64,000 nucleotides of DNA from Auanema rhodensis (Eukaryota; Nematoda; Chromadorea; Rhabditida; Rhabditidae), in assembly GCA_964057225.1 (NCBI GenBank), contig OZ059896.1, forward strand, positions 18,968,501-19,032,500. The letters are read 5' to 3'. A program made the translations under genes and the position numbers. Positions 25,269 through 36,847 of this stretch are shown here, in pieces (positions within the stretch are counted from its first letter, which is position 1; every line of letters begins with the position of its first letter). The notes beneath the pieces were generated by a model that was not told the origin of the DNA, did no database searches, and saw nothing but the letters and a program-made list of their open reading frames with translations.

Positions 25269-26671
25269 GTTGATATCTCGGTGCATTTTTAAGCTAGCGC
25301 AAATCTGATAACACAGATCGACGCAGCTTAAAAATCCGCATCGAATGCACTATACTACATTGAGAAACGCTTAATACAAAAATTAGTTATGATCGTTTGA
25401 AAAATGATGCATTAGTGTATGTTGAGTTTCCATGTACACTCAACATTGCTTCCAAAAACATTTTGACAAAAATTTTTTCGAAAAATTTCAAAATAATTTA
25501 GCGAAAAGTAGATGTTTTTAGATTCTTTTTTTCAAGGCAAAGACGATGGACAATGTTATTCAACGAAAAAATTAATTCTTCAGGGTGAAAATCGAGGATA
25601 TAAGTGTGAACTTATATCAGTTGATATCTCGGTGCATTTTTAAGCTAGCGCAAATCTCATAACACAGATCGACGCAGCTTAAAAATCCGCATCGAATGCA
25701 CTATACTACATTGAGAAACGCTTAATACAAAAATTAGTTATGATCGTTTGAAAAATGATGCATTAGTGTATGTTGAGTTTCCATGTACACTCAACATTGC
25801 TTCCAAAAACATTTTGACAAAACTTTTTTCGAAAATTTTCAGAATAATTTAGCAAAAAGTAGATGTTTTCAGATTCCTTTTTTCAAGGCAAAGACGATGG
25901 ACAATGTTATTCAACGAAAAAATTAATTCTTCAGGGTGAAAATCGAGGATATAAGTGTGAACTTATATCAGTTGATATCTCGGTGCATTTTTAAGCTAGC
26001 GCAAATCTCATAACACAGATCGACGCAGCTTAAAAATCCGCATCGAATGCACTATACTACATTGAGAAACGCTTAATACAAAAATTAGTTATGATCGTTT
26101 GAAAAATGATGCATTAGTGTATGTTGAGTTTCCATGTACACTCAACATTGCTTCCAAAAACATTTTGACAAAACTTTTTTCGAAAATTTTCAGAATAATT
26201 TAGCAAAAAGTAGATGTTTTCAGATTCCTTTTTTCAAGGCAAAGACGATGGACAATGTTATTCAACGAAAAAATTAATTCTTCAGGGTGAAAATCGAGGA
26301 TATAAGTGTGAACTTATATCAGTTGATATCTCGGTGCATTTTTAAGCTAGCGCAAATCTGATAACACAGATCGATGCAGCTTAAAAATCCGCATCGAATG
26401 CATTATACTACATTGAGAAACGCTTAATACAAAAATTAGTTATGATCGTTTGAAAAATGATGCATTAGTGTATGTTGAGTTTCCATGTACACTCAACATT
26501 GCTTCCAAAAACATTTTGACAAAAATTTTTTCGAAAATTTTCAGAATAATTTAGCAAAAAGTAGATGTTTTCAGATCCTTTTTTCAAGGCAAAGACGATG
26601 GACAATGTTATTCAACGAAAAAATTAATTCTTCAGGGTGAAAATCGAGGATATAAGTGTGAACTTATATCA
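25269..26671 (+). repeat. 4-unit block, copy 1 of an 11-unit-spaced duplication
   Basis: Units 73-76 (a GCGAAAAG unit, two CTCATAAC/AAACTTTTTT units, the 350-bp CAGATCC unit) reappear as units 84-87 at 29129-30531, an offset of 3,860 bp (11 units minus one base). Unit 72 also matches unit 83 in its 3' half. The ends of the duplication are blurred, so a full 11-unit higher-order repeat is only partly supported. Confidence 0.75.
26322..26671 (+). repeat. 350-bp unit, deletion class 2 (unit 76)
   Basis: CAGATCC deletion unit with T54 and GCATTATACT, following two AAACTTTTTT units (74, 75). The same three-unit order ends at the next deletion unit (87), 3,860 bp later. Confidence 0.9.
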
Positions 26672-29128
26672 GTTGATATCTCGGTGCATTTTTAAGCTAG
26701 CGCAAATCTCATAACACAGATCGACGCAGCTTAAAAATCCGCATCGAATGCACTATACTACATTGAGAAACGCTTAATACAAAAATTAGTCATGATCGTT
26801 TGAAAAATGATGCATTAGTGTATGTTGAGTTTCCATGTACACTAAACATTGCTTCCAAAAACATTTTGACAAAAATGTTTTCGAAACTTTTCAGAATAAT
26901 TTAGCAAAAAGTAGATGTTTTCAGATTCCTTTTTTCAAGGCAAAGACGATGGACAATGTTATTCAACAAAAAAATTAGTTCTTCAGGGTGAAAATCGAGT
27001 ATATAAGTGTGAACTTATATCAGTTGATATCTCGGTGCATTTTTAAGCTAGCGCAAATCTCATAACACAGATCGACGCAGCTTAAAAATCCGCATCGAAT
27101 GCACTATACTACATTGAGAAACGCTTAATACAAAAATTGGTTATGATCGTTTGAAAAATGATGCATTAGTGTATGTTGAGTTTCCATGTACACTCAACAT
27201 TGCTTCCAAAAACATTTTGACAAAAATTTTTTCGAAAAATTTCAAGATAATTTAGCGAAAAGTAGATGTTTTTAGATTCTTTTTTTCAAGGCAAAGACGA
27301 TGGACAATGTTATTCAACGAAAAAATTAATTCTTCAGGGTGAAAATCGAGGATATAAGTGTGAACTTATATCAGTTGATATCTCGGTGCATTTTTAAGCT
27401 AGCGCAAATCTCATAACACAGATCGATGCAGCTTAAAAATCCGCATCGAATGCACTATACTACATTGAGAAACGCTTAATACAAAAATTAGTTATGATCG
27501 TTTGAAAAATGATGCATTAGTGTATGTTGAGTTTCCATGTACACTCAACATTGCTTCCAAAAACATTTTGACAAAAATTTTTTCGGAAATTTTCAGAATA
27601 ATTTAGCAAAAAGTAGATGTTTTCAGATTCCTTTTTTCAAGGCAAAGACGATGGACAATGTTATTCAATGAAAAAATTAATTCTTCAGGGTGAAAATCGA
27701 GGATATAAGTGTGAACTTATATCAGTTGATATCTCGGTGCATTTTTAAGCTAGCGCAAATCTGATAACACAGATCGACGCAGCTTAAAAATCCGCATCGA
27801 ATGCACTATACTACATTGAGAAACGCTTAATACAAAAATTAGTTATGATCGTTTGAAAAATGATGCATTAGTGTATGTTGAGTTTACATGTACACTCAAC
27901 ATTGCTTCCAAAAACATTTTGACAAAAATTTTTTCGAAAAATTTCAAAATAATTTAGCGAAAAGTAGATGTTTTTAGATTCTTTTTTTCAAGGCAAAGAC
28001 GATGGACAATGTTATTCAACGAAAAAATTAATTCTTCAGGGTGAAAATCGAGGATATAAGTGTGAACTTATATCAGTTGATATCTCGGTGCATTTTTAAG
28101 CTAGCGCAAATCTCATAACACAGATCGACGCAGCTTAAAAATCCGCATCGAATGCACTATACTACATTGAGAAACGCTTAATACAAAAATTAGTTATGAT
28201 CGTTTGAAAAATGATGCATTAGTGTATGTTGAGTTTCCATGTACACTCAACATTGCTTCCAAAAACATTTTGACAAAACTTTTTTCGAAAATTTTCAGAA
28301 TAATTTAGCAAAAAGTAGATGTTTTCAGATTCCTTTTTTCAAGGCAAAGACGATGGACAATGTTATTCAACAAAAAAATTAGTTCTTCAGGGTGAAAATC
28401 GAGTATATAAGTGTGAACTTATATCAGTTGATATATCGGTGCATTTTTAAGCTAGCGCAAATCTCATAACACAGATCGACGCAGCTTAAAAATCCGCATC
28501 GAATGCACTATACTACATTGAGAAACGCTTAATACAAAAATTAGTTATGATCGTTTGAAAAATGATGCATTAGTGTATGTTGAGTTTCCATGTACACTCA
28601 ACATTGCTTCCAAAAACATTTTGACAAAAATTTTTTCGAAAAATTTCAAGATAATTTAGCGAAAAGTAGATGTTTTTAGATTCTTTTTTTCAAGGCAAAG
28701 ACGATGGACAATGTTATTCAACGAAAAAATTAATTCTTCAGGGTGAAAATCGAGGATATAAGTGTGAACTTATATCAGTTGATATCTCGGTGCATTTTTA
28801 AGCTAGCGCAAATCTGATAACACAGATCGATGCAGCTTAAAAATCCGCATCGAATGCACTATACTACATTGAGAAACGCTTAATACAAAAATTAGTTATG
28901 ATCGTTTGAAAAATGATGCATTAGTGTATGTTGAGTTTCCATGTACACTCAACATAGCTTCCAAAAACATTTTGACAAAAATTTTTTCGAAAAATTTCAA
29001 GATAATTTAGCGAAAAGTAGATGTTTTTAGATTCTTTTTTTCAAGGCAAAGACGATGGACAATGTTATTCAACAAAAAAATTAGTTCTTCAGGGTGAAAA
29101 TCGAGTATATAAGTGTGAACTTATATCA

Positions 29129-30531
29129 GTTGATATCTCGGTGCATTTTTAAGCTAGCGCAAATCTGATAACACAGATCGACGCAGCTTAAAAATCGGCA
29201 TCGAATGCACTATACTACATTGAGAAACGCTTAATACAAAAATTAGTTATGATCGTTTGAAAAATGATGCATTAGTGTATGTTGAGTTTCCATGTACACT
29301 CAACATTGCTTCCAAAAACATTTTGACAAAAATTTTTTCGAAAAATTTCAAAATAATTTAGCGAAAAGTAGATGTTTTTAGATTCTTTTTTTCAAGGCAA
29401 AGACGATGGACAATGTTATTCAACGAAAAAATTAATTCTTCAGGGTGAAAATCGAGGATATAAGTGTGAACTTATATCAGTTGATATCTCGGTGCATTTT
29501 TAAGCTAGCGCAAATCTCATAACACAGATCGACGCAGCTTAAAAATCCGCATCGAATGCACTATACTACATTGAGAAACGCTTAATACAAAAATTAGTTA
29601 TGATCGTTTGAAAAATGATGCATTAGTGTATGTTGAGTTTCCATGTACACTCAACATTGCTTCCAAAAACATTTTGACAAAACTTTTTTCGAAAATTTTC
29701 AGAATAATTTAGCAAAAAGTAGATGTTTTCAGATTCCTTTTTTCAAGGCAAAGACGATGGACAATGTTATTCAACGAAAAAATTAATTCTTCAGGGTGAA
29801 AATCGAGGATATAAGTGTGAACTTATATCAGTTGATATCTCGGTGCATTTTTAAGCTAGCGCAAATCTCATAACACAGATCGACGCAGCTTAAAAATCCG
29901 CATCGAATGCACTATACTACATTGAGAAACGCTTAATACAAAAATTAGTTATGATCGTTTGAAAAATGATGCATTAGTGTATGTTGAGTTTCCATGTACA
30001 CTCAACATTGCTTCCAAAAACATTTTGACAAAACTTTTTTCGAAAATTTTCAGAATAATTTAGCAAAAAGTAGATGTTTTCAGATTCCTTTTTTCAAGGC
30101 AAAGACGATGGACAATGTTATTCAACGAAAAAATTAATTCTTCAGGGTGAAAATCGAGAATATAAGTGTGAACTTATATCAGTTGATATCTCGGTGCATT
30201 TTTAAGCTAGCGCAAATCTGATAACACAGATCGATGCAGCTTAAAAATCCGCATCGAATGCATTATACTACATTGAGAAACGCTTAATACAAAAATTAGT
30301 TATGATCGTTTGAAAAATGATGCATTAGTGTATGTTGAGTTTCCATGTACACTCAACATTGCTTCCAAAAACATTTTGACAAAAATTTTTTCGAAAATTT
30401 TCAGAATAATTTAGCAAAAAGTAGATGTTTTCAGATCCTTTTTTCAAGGCAAAGACGATGGACAATGTTATTCAACGAAAAAATTAGTTCTTCAGGGTGA
30501 AAATCGAGTATATAAGTGTGAACTTATATCA
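29129..30531 (+). repeat. 4-unit block, copy 2 of an 11-unit-spaced duplication
   Basis: Units 84-87 match units 73-76 apart from private changes: AATCGGCATC in 84, CGAGAATATAAG in 86, and the TTAGTTC/GAGTATATA 3' end in 87, which replaces the TTAATTC/GAGGATATA end of unit 76. Confidence 0.75.
30182..30531 (+). repeat. 350-bp unit, deletion class 2 (unit 87), recombinant 3' end
   Basis: Has the CAGATCC deletion like units 54, 61 and 76, but ends with the TTAGTTC plus CGAGTATATAAG haplotype, which the other five deletion units lack. The last 50 or so bases were replaced from another unit type. Confidence 0.85.
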
Positions 30532-30882
30532 GTTGATATCTCGGTGCATTTTTAAGCTAGCGCAAATCTGATAACACAGATCGACGCAGCTTAAAAATCC
30601 GCATCGAATGCACTATACTACATTGAGAAACGCTTAATACAAAAATTAGTTATGATCGTTTGAAAAATGATGCATTAGTGTATGTTGAGTTTCCATGTAC
30701 ACTCAACATTGCTTCCAAAAACATTTTGACAAAAATTTTTTCGAAAAATTTCAAAATAATTTAGCGAAAAGTAGATGTTTTCAGATTCCTTTTTTCAAGG
30801 CAAAGACGATGGACAATGTTATTCAACGAAAAAATTAATTCTTCAGGGTGAAAATCGAGGATATAAGTGTGAACTTATATCA

Positions 30883-33338
30883 GTTGATATCTCGGTGCAT
30901 TTTTAAGCTAGCGCAAATCTCATAACACAGATCGACGCAGCTTAAAATTCCGCATCGAATGCACTATACTACATTGAGAAACGCTTAATACAAAAATTAG
31001 TTATGATCGTTTGAAAAATGATGCATTAGTGTATGTTGAGTTTCCATGTACACTCAACATTGCTTCCAAAAACATTTTGACAAAAATTTTTTCGAAAAAT
31101 TTCAAGATAATTTAGCGAAAAGTAGATGTTTTTAGATTCTTTTTTTCAAGGCAAAGACGATGGACAATGTTATTCAACGAAAAAATTAATTCTTCAGGGT
31201 GAAAATCGAGGATATAAGTGTGAACTTATATCAGTTGATATCTCGGTGCATTTTTAAGCTAGCGCAAATCTGATAACACAGATCGATGCAGCTTAAAAAT
31301 CCGCATCGAATGCATTATACTACATTGAGAAACGCTTAATACAAAAATTAGTTATGATCGTTTGAAAAATGATGCATTAGTGTATGTTGAGTTTCCATGT
31401 ACACTCAACATTGCTTCCAAAAACATTTTGACAAAAATTTTTTCGAAAATTTTCAGAATAATTTAGCAAAAAGTAGATGTTTTCAGATTCCTTTTTTCAA
31501 GGCAAAGACGATGGACAATGTTATTCAATGAAAAAATTAATTCTTCAGGGTGAAAATCGAGGATATAAGTGTGAACTTATATCAGTTGATATCTCGGTGC
31601 ATTTTTAAGCTAGCGCAAATCTGATAACACAGATCGACGCAGCTTAAAAATCCGCATCGAATGCACTATACTACATTGAGAAACGCTTAATACAAAAATT
31701 AGTTATGATCGTTTGAAAAATGATGCATTAGTGTATGTTGAGTTTACATGTACACTCAACATTGCTTCCAAAAACATTTTGACAAAAATTTTTTCGAAAA
31801 ATTTCAAAATAATTTAGCGAAAAGTAGATGTTTTTAGATTCTTTTTTTCAAGGCAAAGACGATGGACAATGTTATTCAACGAAAAAATTAATTCTTCAGG
31901 GTGAAAATCGAGGATATAAGTGTGAACTTATATCAGTTGATATCTCGGTGCATTTTTAAGCTAGCGCAAATCTCATAACACAGATCGACGCAGCTTAAAA
32001 ATCCGCATCGAATGCACTATACTACATTGAGAAACGCTTAATACAAAAATTAGTTATGATCGTTTGAAAAATGATGCATTAGTGTATGTTGAGTTTCCAT
32101 GTACACTCAACATTGCTTCCAAAAACATTTTGACAAACCTTTTTTCGAAAATTTTCAGAATAATTTAGCAAAAAGTAGATGTTTTCAGATTCCTTTTTTC
32201 AAGGCAAAGACGATGGACAATGTTATTCAACGAAAAAATTAATTCTTCAGGGTGAAAATCGAGGATATAAGTGTGAACTTATATCAGTTGATATCTCGGT
32301 GCATTTTTAAGCTAGCGCAAATCTGATAACACAGATCGATGCAGCTTAAAAATCCGCATCGAATGCATTATACTACATTGAGAAACGCTTAATACAAAAA
32401 TTAGTTATGATCGTTTGAAAAATGATGCATTAGTGTATGTTGAGTTTCCATGTACACTCAACATTGCTTCCAAAAACATTTTGACAAAAATTTTTTCGAA
32501 AATTTTCAGAATAATTTAGCAAAAAGTAGATGTTTTCAGATCCTTTTTTCAAGGCAAAGACGATGGACAATGTTATTCAACGAAAAAATTAATTCTTCAG
32601 GGTGAAAATCGAGGATATAAGTGTGAACTTATATCAGTTGATATCTCGGTGCATTTTTAAGCTAGCGCAAATCTCATAACACAGATCGATGCAGCTTAAA
32701 AATCCGCATCGAATGCACTATACTACATTGAGAAACGCTTAATACAAAAATTAGTTATGATCGTTTGAAAAATGATGCATTAGTGTATGTTGAGTTTCCA
32801 TGTACACTCAACATTGCTTCCAAAAACATTTTGACAAAAATTTTTTCGAAAATTTTCAGAATAATTTAGCAAAAAGTAGATGTTTTCAGATTCCTTTTTT
32901 CAAGGCAAAGACGATGGACAATGTTATTCAATGAAAAAATTAATTCTTCAGGGTGAAAATCGAGGATATAAGTGTGAACTTATATCAGTTGATATCTCGG
33001 TGCATTTTTAAGCTAGCGCAAATCTGATAACACAGATCGACGCAGCTTAAAAATCCGCATCGAATGCACTATACTACATTGAGAAACGCTTAATACAAAA
33101 ATTAGTTATGATCGTTTGAAAAATGATGCATTAGTGTATGTTGAGTTTCCATGTACACTCAACATTGCTTCCAAAAACATTTTGACAAAAATTTTTTCGA
33201 AAAATTTCAAGATAATTTAGCGAAAAGTAGATGTTTTTAGATTCTTTTTTTCAAGGCAAAGACGATGGACAATGTTATTCAACGAAAAAATTAATTCTTC
33301 AGGGTGAAAATCGAGGATATAAGTGTGAACTTATATCA
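30883..33338 (+). repeat. 7-unit higher-order repeat, copy 1 (2,456 bp)
   Basis: Units 89-95 are followed in the same order by units 96-102. Order: CTCATAAC/CAAGAT; T54 with GCATTATACT and CAATG; TTTACATG; ACAAACCTTTTTTCG; the 350-bp CAGATCC unit; the rare CTCATAAC plus T54 unit; CTGATAAC with CAAGAT. A private change, TTAAAATTCC, marks unit 89 only. Confidence 0.88.
32287..32636 (+). repeat. 350-bp unit, deletion class 2 (unit 93)
   Basis: CAGATCC deletion unit inside 7-unit repeat copy 1; its counterpart is unit 100, 2,456 bp downstream. Confidence 0.9.
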
Positions 33339-35794
33339 GTTGATATCTCGGTGCATTTTTAAGCTAGCGCAAATCTCATAACACAGATCGACGCAGCTTA
33401 AAAATCCGCATCGAATGCACTATACTACATTGAGAAACGCTTAATACAAAAATTAGTTATGATCGTTTGAAAAATGATGCATTAGTGTATGTTGAGTTTC
33501 CATGTACACTCAACATTGCTTCCAAAAACATTTTGACAAAAATTTTTTCGAAAAATTTCAAGATAATTTAGCGAAAAGTAGATGTTTTTAGATTCTTTTT
33601 TTCAAGGCAAAGACGATGGACAATGTTATTCAACGAAAAAATTAATTCTTCAGGGTGAAAATCGAGGATATAAGTGTGAACTTATATCAGTTGATATCTC
33701 GGTGCATTTTTAAGCTAGCGCAAATCTGATAACACAGATCGATGCAGCTTAAAAATCCGCATCGAATGCATTATACTACATTGAGAAACGCTTAATACAA
33801 AAATTAGTTATGATCGTTTGAAAAATGATGCATTAGTGTATGTTGAGTTTCCATGTACACTCAACATTGCTTCCAAAAACATTTTGACAAAAATTTTTTC
33901 GAAAATTTTCAGAATAATTTAGCAAAAAGTAGATGTTTTCAGATTCCTTTTTTCAAGGCAAAGACGATGGACAATGTTATTCAATGAAAAAATTAATTCT
34001 TCAGGGTGAAAATCGAGGATATAAGTGTGAACTTATATCAGTTGATATCTCGGTGCATTTTTAAGCTAGCGCAAATCTGATAACACAGATCGACGCAGCT
34101 TAAAAATCCGCATCGAATGCACTATACTACATTGAGAAACGCTTAATACAAAAATTAGTTATGATCGTTTGAAAAATGATGCATTAGTGTATGTTGAGTT
34201 TACATGTACACTCAACATTGCTTCCAAAAACATTTTGACAAAAATTTTTTCGAAAAATTTCAAAATAATTTAGCGAAAAGTAGATGTTTTTAGATTCTTT
34301 TTTTCAAGGCAAAGACGATGGACAATGTTATTCAACGAAAAAATTAATTCTTCAGGGTGAAAATCGAGGATATAAGTGTGAACTTATATCAGTTGATATC
34401 TCGGTGCATTTTTAAGCTAGCGCAAATCTCATAACACAGATCGACGCAGCTTAAAAATCCGCATCGAATGCACTATACTACATTGAGAAACGCTTAATAC
34501 AAAAATTAGTTATGATCGTTTGAAAAATGATGCATTAGTGTATGTTGAGTTTCCATGTACACTCAACATTGCTTCCAAAAACATTTTGACAAACCTTTTT
34601 TCGAAAATTTTCAGAATAATTTAGCAAAAAGTAGATGTTTTCAGATTCCTTTTTTCAAGGCAAAGACGATGGACAATGTTATTCAACGAAAAAATTAATT
34701 CTTCAGGGTGAAAATCGAGGATATAAGTGTGAACTTATATCAGTTGATATCTCGGTGCATTTTTAAGCTAGCGCAAATCTGATAACACAGATCGATGCAG
34801 CTTAAAAATCCGCATCGAATGCATTATACTACATTGAGAAACGCTTAATACAAAAATTAGTTATGATCGTTTGAAAAATGATGCATTAGTGTATGTTGAG
34901 TTTCCATGTACACTCAACATTGCTTCCAAAAACATTTTGACAAAAATTTTTTCGAAAATTTTCAGAATAATTTAGCAAAAAGTAGATGTTTTCAGATCCT
35001 TTTTTCAAGGCAAAGACGATGGACAATGTTATTCAACGAAAAAATTAATTCTTCAGGGTGAAAATCGAGGATATAAGTGTGAACTTATATCAGTTGATAT
35101 CTCGGTGCATTTTTAAGCTAGCGCAAATCTCATAACACAGATCGATGCAGCTTAAAAATCCGCATCGAATGCACTATACTACATTGAGAAACGCTTAATA
35201 CAAAAATTAGTTATGATCGTTTGAAAAATGATGCATTAGTGTATGTTGAGTTTCCATGTACACTCAACATTGCTTCCAAAAACATTTTGACAAAAATTTT
35301 TTCGAAAATTTTCAGAATAATTTAGCAAAAAGTAGATGTTTTCAGATTCCTTTTTTCAAGGCAAAGACGATGGACAATGTTATTCAATGAAAAAATTAAT
35401 TCTTCAGGGTGAAAATCGAGGATATAAGTGTGAACTTATATCAGTTGATATCTCGGTGCATTTTTAAGCTAGCGCAAATCTGATAACACAGATCGACGCA
35501 GCTTAAAAATCCGCATCGAATGCACTATACTACATTGAGAAACGCTTAATACAAAAATTAGTTATGATCGTTTGAAAAATGATGCATTAGTGTATGTTGA
35601 GTTTCCATGTACACTCAACATTGCTTCCAAAAACATTTTGACAAAAATTTTTTCGAAAAATTTCAAGATAATTTAGCGAAAAGTAGATGTTTTTAGATTC
35701 TTTTTTTCAAGGCAAAGACGATGGACAATGTTATTCAACGAAAAAATTAATTCTTCAGGGTGAAAATCGAGGATATAAGTGTGAACTTATATCA
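33339..35794 (+). repeat. 7-unit higher-order repeat, copy 2 (2,456 bp)
   Basis: Units 96-102 match units 89-95 at every diagnostic site compared, including the otherwise unique ACAAACCTTTTTT (units 92 and 99). Order is lost at 35795, where unit 103 is an AGTCATG / AAACTTTTC / GAGTATATA type instead of the CTCATAAC/CAAGAT type. Confidence 0.88.
34743..35092 (+). repeat. 350-bp unit, deletion class 2 (unit 100)
   Basis: CAGATCC deletion unit inside 7-unit repeat copy 2. It is the last 350-bp unit: all 82 complete units to its right are exactly 351 bp. Confidence 0.9.
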
Positions 35795-36847
35795 GTTGAT
35801 ATCTCGGTGCATTTTTAAGCTAGCGCAAATCTCATAACACAGATCGACGCAGCTTAAAAATCCGCATCGAATGCACTATACTACATTGAGAAACGCTTAA
35901 TACAAAAATTAGTCATGATCGTTTGAAAAATGATGCATTAGTGTATGTTGAGTTTCCATGTACACTCAACATTGCTTCCAAAAACATTTTGACAAAAATT
36001 TTTTCGAAACTTTTCAGAATAATTTAGCAAAAAGTAGATGTTTTCAGATTCCTTTTTTCAAGGCAAAGACGATGGACAATGTTATTCAACAAAAAAATTA
36101 GTTCTTCAGGGTGAAAATCGAGTATATAAGTGTGAACTTATATCAGTTGATATCTCGGTGCATTTTTAAGCTAGCGCAAATCTCATAACACAGATCGACG
36201 CAGCTTAAAAATCCGCATCGAATGCACTATACTACATTGAGAAACGCTTAATACAAAAATTAGTTATGATCGTTTGAAAAATGATGCATTAGTGTATGTT
36301 GAGTTTCCATGTACACTCAACATTGCTTCCAAAAACATTTTGACAAAAATTTTTTCGAAAAATTTCAAGATAATTTAGCGAAAAGTAGATGTTTTTAGAT
36401 TCTTTTTTTCAAGGCAAAGACGATGGACAATGTTATTCAACGAAAAAATTAATTCTTCAGGGTGAAAATCGAGGATATAAGTGTGAACTTATATCAGTTG
36501 ATATCTCGGTGCATTTTTAAGCTAGCGCAAATCTCATAACACAGATCGACGCAGCTTAAAAATCCGCATCGAATGCACTATACTACATTGAGAAACGCTT
36601 AATACAAAAATTAGTTATGATCGTTTGAAAAATGATGCATTAGTGTATGTTGAGTTTCCATGTACACTCAACATTGCTTCCAAAAACATTTTGACAAAAA
36701 TTTTTTCGAAAAATTTCAAGATAATTTAGCGAAAAGTAGATGTTTTTAGATTCTTTTTTTCAAGGCAAAGACGATGGACAATGTTATTCAACGAAAAAAT
36801 TAATTCTTCAGGGTGAAAATCGAGGATATAAGTGTGAACTTATATCA
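35795..36847 (+). repeat. Units 103-105 between two higher-order blocks
   Basis: Unit 103 (AGTCATG, CGAAACTTTTC, CAACA, TTAGTTC, GAGTATATA) matches units 62 (21408), 69 (23865) and 77 (26672) and is the last unit with the GAGTATATA end. Units 104 and 105 are CTCATAAC/CAAGAT/GCGAAAAG types like units 70 and 78. This stretch therefore belongs with the mosaic region rather than the 15-unit repeat that follows. Confidence 0.8.

Larger units (their letters stand above)
18602..30882 (+). repeat. Mosaic satellite region, no single higher-order period
   Basis: Units 54-88 are shuffled haplotypes without one constant period. A short module recurs: a CAATG unit, a TTTACATG unit, a unit with AAACTTTTTT, then sometimes a 350-bp unit with GCATTATACT and CAGATCC. 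It is seen at units 51-54, 58-61, 66-68 and 79-81, and again at 90-93 and 97-100 further right. Private changes mark single units: GGAAAATTTC (unit 55), CAACGCAAAG (56), GTAGAAG (60), AAGTCTG (62), GTGAATG (68), ACTAAACATT (77), ATATATCGG (82), CAACATAGC (83). They make this the most diverged part of the window. Confidence 0.8.
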
